From NCBI GenBank assembly GCA_004557975.1, contig SFEV01000030.1, positions 1 through 35,056 on the forward strand: a stretch of 35,056 bases of DNA. Direction: 5' to 3'. Source of the stretch: Lachnospiraceae bacterium (lineage in GTDB: Bacteria; Bacillota; Clostridia; Lachnospirales; Lachnospiraceae). This document shows, piece by piece, positions 16,242 through 24,189 of the stretch (within the stretch, counting starts at the first letter, position 1; each line of letters begins with the position of its first letter). The translations under genes were made by a program, and so were the position numbers. A model generated the notes under the pieces. That model saw nothing but the letters and a program-made list of their open reading frames with translations. It was not told where the DNA came from and ran no database searches.

Positions 16242-17024
16242 CTACTCCTCGTCCTTTCCCAGATACGCTTCGATTACCTTCGGATTATTTGCGATCTCCT
16301 CAGGCGTTCCGCATGCAATGGTCACACCGTAGTCAATCACCTGAATCCGCTCACAGATCTTCATAACAAGAGACATGTCATGCTCGATCAGGAGAACCGA
16401 AATACCGAAAGAATCACGGATGTGATTGATGATGTCAAGCAGCTCTGCCGTCTCCGTCGGATTCATACCTGCCGCCGGCTCATCCAGAAGAAGCAGCTTC
16501 ATGCCCGTGGCGAGAGCTCTTGCAATCTCGAGCCTGCGCTGCTCTCCATATGGAAGATTCTCCGCAACGTAATCTGCCTTATCCGCCAGGTGTACGATCT
16601 CAAGGAGCTTAAGCGCCTGTGCATCGGTGGCACGTTCCTCCTCCCAGTATGCTTTTGTGCGAAAAAGTGCTGAGAGCATGGAATACTTCATATCCTTATT
16701 CATGGCAATCTTGACATTCTCCAGAACCGTCATTTTCTTAAACAGACGAATATTCTGAAATGTTCTCGCAATACCGGCGTCCACCACCTGATGTGTTTTT
16801 TTGCCGGTCATCTTGTCACCGCACAGATAATATGCACCCTCCGTCGGCTGGTAAACTCCGGTCAGCAGGTTAAAGACTGTCGTTTTGCCGGCACCGTTCG
16901 GTCCGATCAGACCCACCAGCTCCGACTGTCCAATCTCCAGATTAAAGTCGTCAACCGCCTTCAGGCCTCCGAACTGGATTCCGAGATGGGATGCCTGCAG
17001 TACAGGAACTTCTGTCTTACTCAT
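16242..17024 (-). CDS. livG: Branched-chain amino acid ABC transporter ATPase LivG
   Basis: A 260-residue ABC ATPase. Walker A is GPNGAGKTT, the signature variant is LPYGEQRRLEIAR, Walker B is LLLLDEPAAGMNP and the switch His is in LLIEHDMSL. The LPYGEQRR signature and ENVKIAMN region are typical of LivG. The ATG directly follows the livM TAA with no gap, and the AAGGGGG site lies inside the livM end. It works with LivF. Confidence 0.95.
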   Translation of the reverse strand: MSKTEVPVLQASHLGIQFGGLKAVDDFNLEIGQSELVGLIGPNGAGKTTVFNLLTGVYQPTEGAYYLCGDKMTGKKTHQVVDAGIARTFQNIRLFKKMTVLENVKIAMNKDMKYSMLSALFRTKAYWEEERATDAQALKLLEIVHLADKADYVAENLPYGEQRRLEIARALATGMKLLLLDEPAAGMNPTETAELLDIINHIRDSFGISVLLIEHDMSLVMKICERIQVIDYGVTIACGTPEEIANNPKVIEAYLGKDEE

Positions 17025-18041
17025 TTACTGTGCCCCCTTTCCTGCTGCGCCTGCCCCGGTTTCTGTTCTTCCGTGTCCCGTCAGCCGTTCCAATGCCCTC
17101 GTCAGTGAGAATTCCCACGTACCGAAAATTCCGCCAGGACGGAAAATCATAATCAGCACCAGGACAATGGAATATCCCAGCATACGGTATCTGGCAAATG
17201 CACGCATTGCTTCCGGCAAAGCTGACAGAAATGCAGCGCCAATGACAGAGCCGGTCATGGATCCTGTGCCGCCTATGATGACCTCTGTCAGAAATTCAGC
17301 TGAATACATGAAGTTGAAGGAGGTCGGGATCATGGCAGTCATATAATGAGCGTAAATTGCACCTGCGATTCCTGCAAAAAACGCTGAAATGGTAAATGTC
17401 ATGACTTTATAAAAGGTTACATTGACACCTGAAGCAGAGGCTGCAATATAATCTTCGCGGATTGCTTTCACAGTGCGGCCGAATCTGGAGCGAATGAACA
17501 TATACATAATCGTCACACAGACTACCGTTACCCAGAAAACCCAGTAAAAATTGGAAAGCTTCGTGATACCGGACATTGTACGTCCGCCGCCTGTAATCTC
17601 GAAGTTGGTAAAAGCAACACGGATGATTTCCGCAAATGCCACTGTCACAATGGCGAGGTAATCGCCGCGCAGCTTCAGAGTCGGAATGCCCACCAGAACA
17701 CCGGTGACAGCCGCCGCAATTCCTCCGACCAGAAGCGCACACAGGAACATGACAAAAACCGGCACATCTTTTTCTGCCAGTGAATTGGTCAGAATCGCTG
17801 AGGCATACGCACCCACCGACATAAATCCGGCATGACCCAGGGAAAACTCTCCCATAACACCAACCAGAAGATTCAGCGATGTTACCATAATAATCGTGTA
17901 GCATGCAGTTGTCGCGATTCCCTTGAAATAGTCTGTGCGTGTTCCGAAAATCCCCGTCTCAAAAAAGCAGTACAGTCCTGCAAACAGAAGGAGCAGTCCG
18001 ATCACATTGATGACATAAGCTTTTTTTATTCTTTTCGGCAT
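17025..18041 (-). CDS. livM: Branched-chain amino acid ABC permease LivM
   Basis: A 338-residue membrane permease. It shows about eight to ten hydrophobic segments and the LivM motif SLGHAGFMSVGAYASAIL. The cytoplasmic coupling-loop region RSRFGRTVKAIREDYIAASASG is the site expected to contact the ATPases. The start at 18041 is chosen for its GGAGG site 6-7 bases upstream; the longer frame adds an arginine-rich tail overlapping livH. It is 16 bases after livH. Confidence 0.94.
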   Translation of the reverse strand: MPKRIKKAYVINVIGLLLLFAGLYCFFETGIFGTRTDYFKGIATTACYTIIMVTSLNLLVGVMGEFSLGHAGFMSVGAYASAILTNSLAEKDVPVFVMFLCALLVGGIAAAVTGVLVGIPTLKLRGDYLAIVTVAFAEIIRVAFTNFEITGGGRTMSGITKLSNFYWVFWVTVVCVTIMYMFIRSRFGRTVKAIREDYIAASASGVNVTFYKVMTFTISAFFAGIAGAIYAHYMTAMIPTSFNFMYSAEFLTEVIIGGTGSMTGSVIGAAFLSALPEAMRAFARYRMLGYSIVLVLIMIFRPGGIFGTWEFSLTRALERLTGHGRTETGAGAAGKGAQ

Positions 18042-18057
18042 CTCTATTCTCCTCCTC

Positions 18058-18945
18058 TCACACTTTCTCTCCCGCATTTTTGCCCAGGATTCCGGAAGGC
18101 TTGATCAGAAGCACAATGATCAGAATTCCGTATGTAATTGCCTCATACCAGCCCGGAGCCAGATAAACCTTGACAAAAATCTCAATGACACCGACGATCA
18201 GTCCGCCGAGCATGGCACCGGGAATGATTCCAATACCGCCTAAAACGGCTGCGATGAACGCCTTGATACCCATCATGGAGCCCATGTCGGTGGTACATCT
18301 CGGATACGTGGAGCAGTACATCATGGCTGCCACTGCCGCAAGTGCCGAACCGATTGCAAAGGTCACCGTGATGATTCTGTCAACGTTGATACCGACAATA
18401 GTAGCAGCCTCCCGGTCCTGAGGCACGGCACGCATGGCTTTTCCCAGTTTCGTCATCCTGACAAACATCGTCAGTGCCACCATGATCGCCAGCCCGATGC
18501 CCAGCGTCAGCAGGTATTTCATCTGAATTTTTGCGCCGAGAATTTCGACCATCGGCAGATCGAATATTTTCGTAACGGTCTTCGGGTTACCTCCGAAGAG
18601 CACCATGGCCAGGTTCTCCAGAAAAAGGCTCATGGCCAGCGCCGTAATCAGCGCCGACATGGAACCGGAATGACGAACTGGCTTATATGCAATGCGCTCA
18701 ACCAGTACACCTACTACGGTACATGCGGCGACTGCAAGAAAGACTGCCATCCACGGCGGCATTCCATAATTGATCATCAATGGCGCCGTATAAAACATGG
18801 TATAGGCGCCCACCATAATAAAATCACCGTGAGCGAAATTGATCATCCTCAAAATACCATATACCATTGTATAGCCGAGGGCGATCAGCGCATAGATCGC
18901 ACCCTGATTTAATCCATTTATGATACTTTGTACAAATATCGACAC
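18058..18945 (-). CDS. livH: Branched-chain amino acid ABC permease LivH
   Basis: A 295-residue membrane permease. The N-terminal QSIINGLNQGAIYALIALG and MINFAHGDFIMVGAY segments are LivH signatures, and TKLGKAMRAVPQDREAATIVG is the ATPase-contact loop. I place the start at a GTG (18945) because a strong GGAGG site lies 6 bases upstream and the protein then begins in register with the family. The ATG at 18981 lies within the hairpin region after livJ and lacks a site. It is followed closely by livM. Confidence 0.93.
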   Translation of the reverse strand: MSIFVQSIINGLNQGAIYALIALGYTMVYGILRMINFAHGDFIMVGAYTMFYTAPLMINYGMPPWMAVFLAVAACTVVGVLVERIAYKPVRHSGSMSALITALAMSLFLENLAMVLFGGNPKTVTKIFDLPMVEILGAKIQMKYLLTLGIGLAIMVALTMFVRMTKLGKAMRAVPQDREAATIVGINVDRIITVTFAIGSALAAVAAMMYCSTYPRCTTDMGSMMGIKAFIAAVLGGIGIIPGAMLGGLIVGVIEIFVKVYLAPGWYEAITYGILIIVLLIKPSGILGKNAGEKV

Positions 18946-18980
18946 TGTTTTCCTCCCTGCTTCTTTGACGTCCCACAGCA

Positions 18981-19041
18981 AACCGGGCGGGAATCCTTCT
19001 GTCAGCAGATTTCTCCTGCAGATATTTCCCCCCGCCCGGTT
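18981..19041 (-). terminator. livJ-livH intercistronic hairpin
   Basis: A perfect 11-bp GC-rich stem (AACCGGGCGGG with CCCGCCCGGTT) encloses about 39 bases between livJ and livH. No U-run follows on the minus strand. Such stems after a binding-protein gene usually protect its mRNA or cause partial termination, giving more LivJ than permease. That role is inferred. Confidence 0.65.
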
Positions 19042-19066
19042 ATCCGGTATGAAATTTTATTTTTTC

Positions 19067-20218
19067 TTATTCTTCCGGTACGATGGTTTCAAGCCACTTG
19101 ATCTTTCCATCCTCATACGTATTTACTACTACAGGCTTGATTGCATTGTTATTTTCATCCAGGTAAATATCGCCTGCAACTCCGCTGAATTTCATCTGCG
19201 TCATACCTGCCACAAGAGATTCCGTATCTGTTCCGCCGCCGTTCTTTGCCGCTTCTACCAGCATATACATCGCGTCATAGTACAGAGCAGCACATGCATT
19301 CAGGCTTTCATCGCCGTATTTTTCCGTGTATTTGGTAACAAATTCCTGCACTGCCGGAGCCGTATCCTCGGATGAATAATGGTTTGTAAAGTAACAGTCT
19401 GTGAAGTAATCCTCCAGTCCAGTGGTATCAGATCCGTCCCAGCCGTCGCCGCCCATGATAGCGCCTTCAAAGCCTGCATCCCTTACCTGCTGTACCAGCA
19501 GCGGCACTGTATCCAGGAAGCACGGATAGAATACGAAATCTGCTTCCGATGCAACTGCGTTGGTTGCCTGTGCAGTGAAGTCTGTATCTGTTGTGGTACA
19601 CTCTGCCACGTCTGCAATCTCAATTCCATATGCTTCCGCACTCTCCACAAATGCGTCCTTCAGACCATTGGAATAATCATCGTCCTTCGCATAGATGATG
19701 AATGCCTTCTTGTAGCCCTGCTCGTTGGCAAACTTTGCTGCCATCTCACCCTGGAACGGATCGATAAAGCAGTTTCTGAAGATTGTCGGTCCGATTTCCG
19801 TTACCTTTGTATTTGTAGCACCTGTTGCGAGAAGAAGCATATTGTCCTCTGCGGCAAGCTCTGCCATCGGAAGTGTTACAGATGAGAAGAAAGAACCGAC
19901 AATCGCCTCCGGCGCCTCTGCCTTCAGGGAATTGTATGCGTTCACTGCCTGCTTTGCATCCTTCGCATCGTCCGCTACCTTTCCTCCGTTTACAATCTCA
20001 ATCTTGTACTCAGAATCAGAAGCATTGATTTCTTCCACAGCCATATCAATGGCATTCTGGGCGCCCTCACCGTATACGGCAGAACCGCCTGTCATCGCAC
20101 ACACGGCACCGACTCTGATCACATTGTCCTCCTCCGCAAATACGGTTGCTGTCATTCCTGCAGCCATGGAAGCTGATACAGCCAAAGCCACTGTTGCACT
20201 TAACATATTCTTTTTCAT
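19067..20218 (-). CDS. livJ: Branched-chain amino acid ABC substrate-binding protein
   Basis: A 383-residue periplasmic-type binding protein of the Leu/Ile/Val family. The mature start NVIRVGAVCAMTGGSAVYGEG is the typical first strand and ligand loop. The signal peptide (residues 1-28) ends TATVFAEED and looks like a signal peptidase I site. No lipobox cysteine is present, which is unusual for a Gram-positive binding protein. The ATG at 20218 has a GGAGGAG site 8 bases upstream. It is first in livJHMGF. Ligand specificity within branched-chain or other amino acids is not readable. Confidence 0.92.
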   Translation of the reverse strand: MKKNMLSATVALAVSASMAAGMTATVFAEEDNVIRVGAVCAMTGGSAVYGEGAQNAIDMAVEEINASDSEYKIEIVNGGKVADDAKDAKQAVNAYNSLKAEAPEAIVGSFFSSVTLPMAELAAEDNMLLLATGATNTKVTEIGPTIFRNCFIDPFQGEMAAKFANEQGYKKAFIIYAKDDDYSNGLKDAFVESAEAYGIEIADVAECTTTDTDFTAQATNAVASEADFVFYPCFLDTVPLLVQQVRDAGFEGAIMGGDGWDGSDTTGLEDYFTDCYFTNHYSSEDTAPAVQEFVTKYTEKYGDESLNACAALYYDAMYMLVEAAKNGGGTDTESLVAGMTQMKFSGVAGDIYLDENNNAIKPVVVNTYEDGKIKWLETIVPEE

Positions 20219-20219
20219 A

Positions 20220-20297
20220 CTATAACTCCTCCTTTTCTGTGAACAAAAAAGGCGTCTGACGATAATCTCTTATCACCAAACGCCTTTGTTCGTTCAT
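20220..20297 (-). CDS. Possible 25-codon leader ORF upstream of livJ
   Basis: An ATG at 20297 opens a 25-codon frame ending TAG at 20220, one base before the livJ ATG. Codons 7-9 are TTG GTG ATA, encoding Leu-Val-Ile in a row. The frame covers the leader hairpin. The predicted transcription start is only about 5 bases upstream, so translation would be nearly leaderless with no ribosome site. It could couple to livJ, because the livJ ribosome site lies inside it. This may be chance; there is no family evidence. Confidence 0.25.
   Translation of the reverse strand: MNEQRRLVIRDYRQTPFLFTEKEEL
20245..20287 (-). terminator. Terminator-like hairpin in the livJ leader
   Basis: On the minus strand an outer 8-bp stem (AAAGGCGT with ACGCCTTT) encloses an inner 5-bp stem (GATAA-GAGA-TTATC), followed by TTTTTT. 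It begins about 15 bases after the predicted start and ends about 27 bases before the livJ ATG. This suggests attenuation or a 5' stabilising structure. I recognise no riboswitch aptamer in front of it. Confidence 0.7.
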
Positions 20298-20308
20298 CTA
20301 TGCCGATG

Positions 20309-20337
20309 ACTATAATACAAATTCCAGAATCTGTCAA
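20309..20337 (-). promoter_or_regulatory. Promoter of the liv operon
   Basis: On the minus strand there is TTGACA, 17 bases, TATAGT. It is divergent from the dat-operon promoter 134 bases away. The AT-rich stretch 20341-20460 between them shows no gene and could hold shared operators. Confidence 0.85.
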
Positions 20338-20470
20338 TCACAATTTTCCGGCTTCTTTTTTTCATTTTCTCTTCAAAATTAAAATATTTTCTGTAAAATA
20401 TATGTGTTTCCATATTTTTTCCGGTTTCCTGACGATACTTCAAAAATTTATTTTATTTTTCCAGAAGTAA

Positions 20471-20499
20471 TTGACATTTCTTAGTGTCCGATATAAAAT
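20471..20499 (+). promoter_or_regulatory. Promoter of the D-glutamate/5-oxoproline operon
   Basis: TTGACA, 17 bases, TAAAAT on the plus strand. The predicted start is near 20506, at the first base of the leader hairpin. Confidence 0.85.
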
Positions 20500-20506
20500 C
20501 ATGACA

Positions 20507-20569
20507 AACAGACGACAGCGAGGTCGATGGATCTCTCAGTTGTCTGTTTTTTGTTTTGGCAGACAACTG
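20507..20569 (+). promoter_or_regulatory. Attenuator-like leader with two competing hairpins
   Basis: Hairpin A pairs 20507-20516 (AACAGACGAC) with 20539-20548 (GTTGTCTGTT), ten pairs with one G-U, followed by TTTTTT: a terminator. Hairpin B pairs 20537-20546 (CAGTTGTCTG) with 20560-20569 (CAGACAACTG), ten perfect pairs. Both use the same middle segment and cannot coexist. The layout is that of a transcription attenuator or RNA switch. No known aptamer or leader peptide is visible. Confidence 0.6.
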
Positions 20570-20612
20570 GCCATACGACACAAAAAGCAGAATAAAATGA
20601 GGGAGGCTGCAT

Positions 20613-21455
20613 ATGAAAACACTTGGTTATTACAATGGAAAATACGGTGAGCTGGAGGATATGAGCATTCCGATGAACGACCGTGTATGCTGGTTCGGCG
20701 ACGGCGTCTACGATGCAGGACCATGCCGCAATTACAGAATCTTCGCTCTCGATGAGCATATCGACCGTTTCTTCAACAGCGCAGGGCTTCTGAAAATCAA
20801 AATGCCTGTGACAAAGGATGAACTGAAGAAGCTGCTGCAGGAAATGGTACTGAAAATGGATACCGGAGATCTGTTCGTATATTATCAGGTGACACGCGGT
20901 ACGGGACCGCGCGCTCACATATTTACGGAAGGTCCTTCCAATCTCTGGATTTCCCTGACTCCTGCAAAGCTCTCTGACGGAACCAAACCGCTGAAGCTCA
21001 TCACTACGGAAGACACACGTTTCTTCCACTGCAACATCAAAACGCTGAATCTGATTCCGTCTGTCATGGCAGCACAGAAAGCAGAGGAAGCAGGCTGTGA
21101 CGAAGCAGTCTTCTATCGTCCCGGCGGCCGCGTGACAGAGTGTGCTCACAGCAACGTACATATTATTCAGGACGGTATGCTCCGCACAGCACCCACCGAC
21201 AATCTGATTCTCCCGGGTATTGCCCGTGCACATCTGATCAGAATGTGCAAGAAGCTGGGGTACACCGTAAATGAAACGCCCTTTACACTGGAAGAGCTGT
21301 TCGATGCGGAGGAGGTCATTGTCACAAGCTCCAGCAAGCTGTGCATGCATGCTGATATGATTGACGGCAGACCGGTGGGTGGAAAGCAGCCGGAAATGAT
21401 GGAGACGATCCGCAAGGCACTTCTGGATGAATTTTACGACGCAACAGCCGAATAA
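20613..21455 (+). CDS. D-amino-acid transaminase-like aminotransferase class IV
   Basis: A 280-residue fold-type IV PLP aminotransferase. The PLP lysine is Lys143 in NIKTLNLIPS. TRGTGPRAH (residues 94-102) matches the region where D-amino-acid transaminase has its carboxylate-binding Arg and His. VTECAHSNVHII and ILPGIAR are the PLP-phosphate segments. These motifs favour D-amino-acid transaminase (dat) over branched-chain transaminase, which would link D-amino acids and 2-oxoglutarate to D-glutamate. The start at 20613 has GGGAGG 7 bases upstream. It is first in the operon. Branched-chain or aminodeoxychorismate lyase activity is not excluded. Confidence 0.85.
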   Translation: MKTLGYYNGKYGELEDMSIPMNDRVCWFGDGVYDAGPCRNYRIFALDEHIDRFFNSAGLLKIKMPVTKDELKKLLQEMVLKMDTGDLFVYYQVTRGTGPRAHIFTEGPSNLWISLTPAKLSDGTKPLKLITTEDTRFFHCNIKTLNLIPSVMAAQKAEEAGCDEAVFYRPGGRVTECAHSNVHIIQDGMLRTAPTDNLILPGIARAHLIRMCKKLGYTVNETPFTLEELFDAEEVIVTSSSKLCMHADMIDGRPVGGKQPEMMETIRKALLDEFYDATAE

Positions 21456-21542
21456 CTGCGGCAAAGTGCCGGATACTGGCGCGTCAGAATACACACAGAC
21501 CATTACGGATGCCTCTGTGATACAGAAATGGATGGTGATGCT

Positions 21543-22274
21543 ATGAGTACGGTCAGGATCATGCCTGCAGGCGATGCGGCTCTCGTCGCACAGTTTGACA
21601 GCAGAATAGACCCTGTGGTCAACGATCAGGTACACACCCTGGCAGAAAAAGTTCAGCAGGCAGAGATACCTGGAATACGCGGAATGATTCCTGCCTTCTG
21701 TTCTCTTGTGATACAGTATGATCCCCATGTGATCCGCTATGATGCAATGCGCCGTACAATCGAAGATCTGGCAGAACAGGTTTCCCTGAAAGGTACCGCC
21801 GCAAAGCGCATTCTGGAAATACCCTGCTGCTACGGCTCCCACTTCGGACCGGATCTCCACGATATGGAGGTTTTTACCGGTCTGACCAGGGATGAAATCA
21901 TTGCGCGGCACAGCGGTGTCGATTACAGAGTCTACATGCTGGGGTTTCTCCCTGGTTTCGTCTACCTGGGCGGTCTTGACAGGAAGCTGGAAATGCCGCG
22001 TCTGAAAACGCCGCGGGTGAAAATTCCGGGAGGTGCTGTGGGTATCGGCGGAAGCCAGACCGGCGTCTACCCTCTCGATTCCCCGGGCGGATGGCGGCTG
22101 ATCGGAGCCACGCCGGTGGATTTTTACGATCCGTGCCGTCAGGAGCCGGTGCTTTGCAAAGCCGGTGATTATATCCGGTTCGTTCCGATCACAAGCTGCG
22201 AATATTATGATATCCGTCAGATGATTCTGAGAGGAACGTACACCGTTAAGGTACACGAACCGGTCAGACTGTGA
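21543..22274 (+). CDS. pxpB: 5-oxoprolinase subunit PxpB (KipI-like)
   Basis: A 243-residue protein of the AHS1/KipI family. The C-terminal half carries the diagnostic YMLGFLPGFVYLGGLD and IPGGAVGIGGSQTGVYPLDSPGGW. PxpB works with PxpC and PxpA in ATP-dependent opening of 5-oxoproline to glutamate; the B. subtilis KipI is a kinase inhibitor from the same family. The start at 21543 is preceded by GGTGA with correct spacing; the ATG 15 bases earlier has no site. It lies 87 bases after dat. No pxpA (LamB/YcsF) gene is in the window. Confidence 0.9.
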   Translation: MSTVRIMPAGDAALVAQFDSRIDPVVNDQVHTLAEKVQQAEIPGIRGMIPAFCSLVIQYDPHVIRYDAMRRTIEDLAEQVSLKGTAAKRILEIPCCYGSHFGPDLHDMEVFTGLTRDEIIARHSGVDYRVYMLGFLPGFVYLGGLDRKLEMPRLKTPRVKIPGGAVGIGGSQTGVYPLDSPGGWRLIGATPVDFYDPCRQEPVLCKAGDYIRFVPITSCEYYDIRQMILRGTYTVKVHEPVRL

Positions 22275-22300
22275 ACCGGAATCAGACCGTATTTTCCGGA

Positions 22301-22329
22301 CGGATATCTCTGATATTCAGAGACATCCG
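22301..22329 (+). other. pxpB-pxpC intercistronic hairpin
   Basis: A 12-base stem with one mismatch (CGGATATCTCTG with CAGAGACATCCG) and a 5-base loop lies between the stop of pxpB and the ribosome site of pxpC. There is no U-run. It may be an mRNA stability or processing site. Confidence 0.5.
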
Positions 22330-22377
22330 GTATCTCAAAGAAAGGATACAGAACCAGGCAGCAAAAGGAGGATGCTT

Positions 22378-23322
22378 ATGGAAAGCAATTCGTCAAAATC
22401 AAATACAGGAATCCGCGTCATCATACCGGGTGCACTGACCACAGTCCAGGACGCCGGACGTTTCGATTACCAGCAGGCGGGCATGATGTGCTCCGGCGTG
22501 ATGGATACAGATGCCTACGAAGCTGCCGGCTATCTTGTGGGGAATACAGACGGGGAGGCGGTGCTGGAGTATACAGTATTCGGGGGGACGTATCTGTTTG
22601 AAAGTGACTGTATCATCGCCATCACCGGAGCCGATATGAAGCCCTCATTAAACGGCAGCCCGTGTCCGATGTACCGTCCGGTCTTTGTAAAAGCAGGATC
22701 AAGGCTTGTCCTCGGTGCTGCGGTCAACGGATGCCGCACGTATCTGGGCATCTCCGGAGGAATTGATGTCCCGCTCGTCATGGGGAGCCGGTCTACCTGT
22801 ATGAAATGCAGGATCGGCGGGTATCTGGGACGGGCACTGTGCAGCGGTGATCTGCTTCCGGTGGGAAGCTCCGATGTCTCTTTTGAACAGTTGTCCGGCA
22901 GAAGCATCCGGCAGCCGGTTTATTCTGATACCATCACAGTGCGGGCCATTGCCGGTCCCCAGGATGAGTACTTTACCGACAAGGGAAAACGTACCTTTTA
23001 TTCCTGCGCATTCACAGTTTCTGATCAGAGTGACCGGATGGGATGCCGCCTGAACGGACCTGCCGTGGAAAGTTTTCACGGAACAGACATCATATCTGAC
23101 GGAATCGTCTTCGGCTCCGTCCAGATTACCTCTGCCGGCCAGCCGATCATACTGCTGGCTGACCGGCAGACCACAGGAGGCTACGCAAAAATTGCCACCG
23201 TCTGTACCGCCGATCTTCCGCTGCTTGCCCAGGCACGTCCCGGCAGTACCATACATTTTAAGGAAATCACAGTTGAAGAAGCACAGCAGGCAACAGAAAA
23301 AACAGCTGAACTGCTGCCGTAA
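22378..23322 (+). CDS. pxpC: 5-oxoprolinase subunit PxpC (KipA-like)
   Basis: A 314-residue AHS2-domain protein, the biotin-independent carboxamide-hydrolase-like partner of PxpB. Typical segments are GALTTVQDAGRFDYQQAG near the N-terminus, YLGISGGIDVPLVMGSRST in the middle and DRMGCRLNGP plus LLADRQTTGGYAKIA in the C-terminal half. Length is normal. The start at 22378 is the second of two nearby ATGs; it has AAAGGAGG 6 bases upstream, whereas the first ATG overlaps that site. It is separated from pxpB by about 100 bases carrying a hairpin. Confidence 0.92.
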   Translation: MESNSSKSNTGIRVIIPGALTTVQDAGRFDYQQAGMMCSGVMDTDAYEAAGYLVGNTDGEAVLEYTVFGGTYLFESDCIIAITGADMKPSLNGSPCPMYRPVFVKAGSRLVLGAAVNGCRTYLGISGGIDVPLVMGSRSTCMKCRIGGYLGRALCSGDLLPVGSSDVSFEQLSGRSIRQPVYSDTITVRAIAGPQDEYFTDKGKRTFYSCAFTVSDQSDRMGCRLNGPAVESFHGTDIISDGIVFGSVQITSAGQPIILLADRQTTGGYAKIATVCTADLPLLAQARPGSTIHFKEITVEEAQQATEKTAELLP

Positions 23323-23332
23323 AATACAGTAA

Positions 23333-23384
23333 CGGTCTGAAAAGAAACAGCGACAGAGATTATCATCTGTTTCCTTTCAGACCG
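23333..23384 (+). other. Strong hairpin upstream of DUF1445 gene
   Basis: Arms 23333-23350 and 23367-23384 form an 18-base stem with a single mismatch around a 16-base loop, ending just before the GGAG site of the next gene. No U-run follows. This is the strongest hairpin in the operon. It may protect upstream mRNA, direct cleavage or tune translation of the DUF1445 gene. Confidence 0.65.
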
Positions 23385-23398
23385 GGAATGGAGTATTT

Positions 23399-24184
23399 AT
23401 GAATTATTCAGATCTTACACCACGTGAAGTCAGGGCCATCATCCGTGACGGACGTATGACCGGCCCTACAGCCGGCTTATGCCCCGGCTACGCCCAGGCC
23501 AACCTGGTCGTGCTTCCGCGGGAACTGGCGTATGATTTTCTGCTGTTCACACAGCGAAATCCGAAATCCTGCCCCATTCTGGAGGTCAGCGATACGGGAA
23601 GCCGCCTTTTGCATACAATCGCAGACGGAGCCGATATCGCACGCGATATTCCGCGTTACCGCATCTACCGGGACGGAGAACTTGACGGAGAGTACACCGA
23701 TGTGTCCGATTTCTGGCGTGATGATTTTGTCAGCTTCCTGATCGGCTGCAGCTTTTCTTTTGAAGCCGCCCTTCTGGAAGCAAACGTTCCGGTCCGTCAT
23801 ATCGAGGAGGGCTGCAACGTCCCGATGTATAAGACTTCCATCCCGTGTACACCGGCCGGTGTATTCCACGGAAATATGGTAGTCAGCATGCGTCCTGTTC
23901 CGTATGAACTGATTCCGAAAGCCGTTCTGATCACGGGAGAGATGCCCCGCGTCCACGGAGCACCTGTCCATATCGGCGCACCGGAAGCCATCGGCATCAA
24001 AGACCTGTACCACCCGGATTTCGGCGACATGGTTATGATCCGCGATGGTGAGGTTCCTGTGTTCTGGCCCTGCGGCGTCACACCGCAGAATGTGGTGATG
24101 GAATCGCGCCCTGCCTTTGCAATCACCCATGCACCGGGCCATATGCTGATCACAGACGTCAGAAACACAGAATTAAAATACTGA
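23399..24184 (+). CDS. DUF1445 family protein (D-glutamate cyclase N-terminal-type domain)
   Basis: A 261-residue YcsI/DUF1445 family protein, often labelled putative hydro-lyase. The family pattern is intact: DGRMTGPTAGLCPGYAQANL, RNPKSCPILEVSDTG, FLIGCSFSFEAALLEA, HIEEGCNVPMYKT, APVHIGAPEAIGI and a C-terminal FAITHAPGHMLITD. In mammals this domain forms the N-terminal half of D-glutamate cyclase (DGLUCY), which converts D-glutamate to 5-oxo-D-proline. Here it is a separate gene two positions from its DUF4392 partner half and directly after pxpBC, which supports a role in D-glutamate/5-oxoproline metabolism. The start at 23399 has GGAG 6 bases upstream. Confidence 0.9.
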   Translation: MNYSDLTPREVRAIIRDGRMTGPTAGLCPGYAQANLVVLPRELAYDFLLFTQRNPKSCPILEVSDTGSRLLHTIADGADIARDIPRYRIYRDGELDGEYTDVSDFWRDDFVSFLIGCSFSFEAALLEANVPVRHIEEGCNVPMYKTSIPCTPAGVFHGNMVVSMRPVPYELIPKAVLITGEMPRVHGAPVHIGAPEAIGIKDLYHPDFGDMVMIRDGEVPVFWPCGVTPQNVVMESRPAFAITHAPGHMLITDVRNTELKY

Positions 24185-24189
24185 TAACA

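Noticed and set aside
20499..22256. 585-codon open frame on the minus strand opposite dat and pxpB
   Set aside because: It lies antisense to two clear genes, has no ribosome site or recognisable family, and is Cys/His-rich in the way shadow frames are. Codon bias of the real genes explains it.
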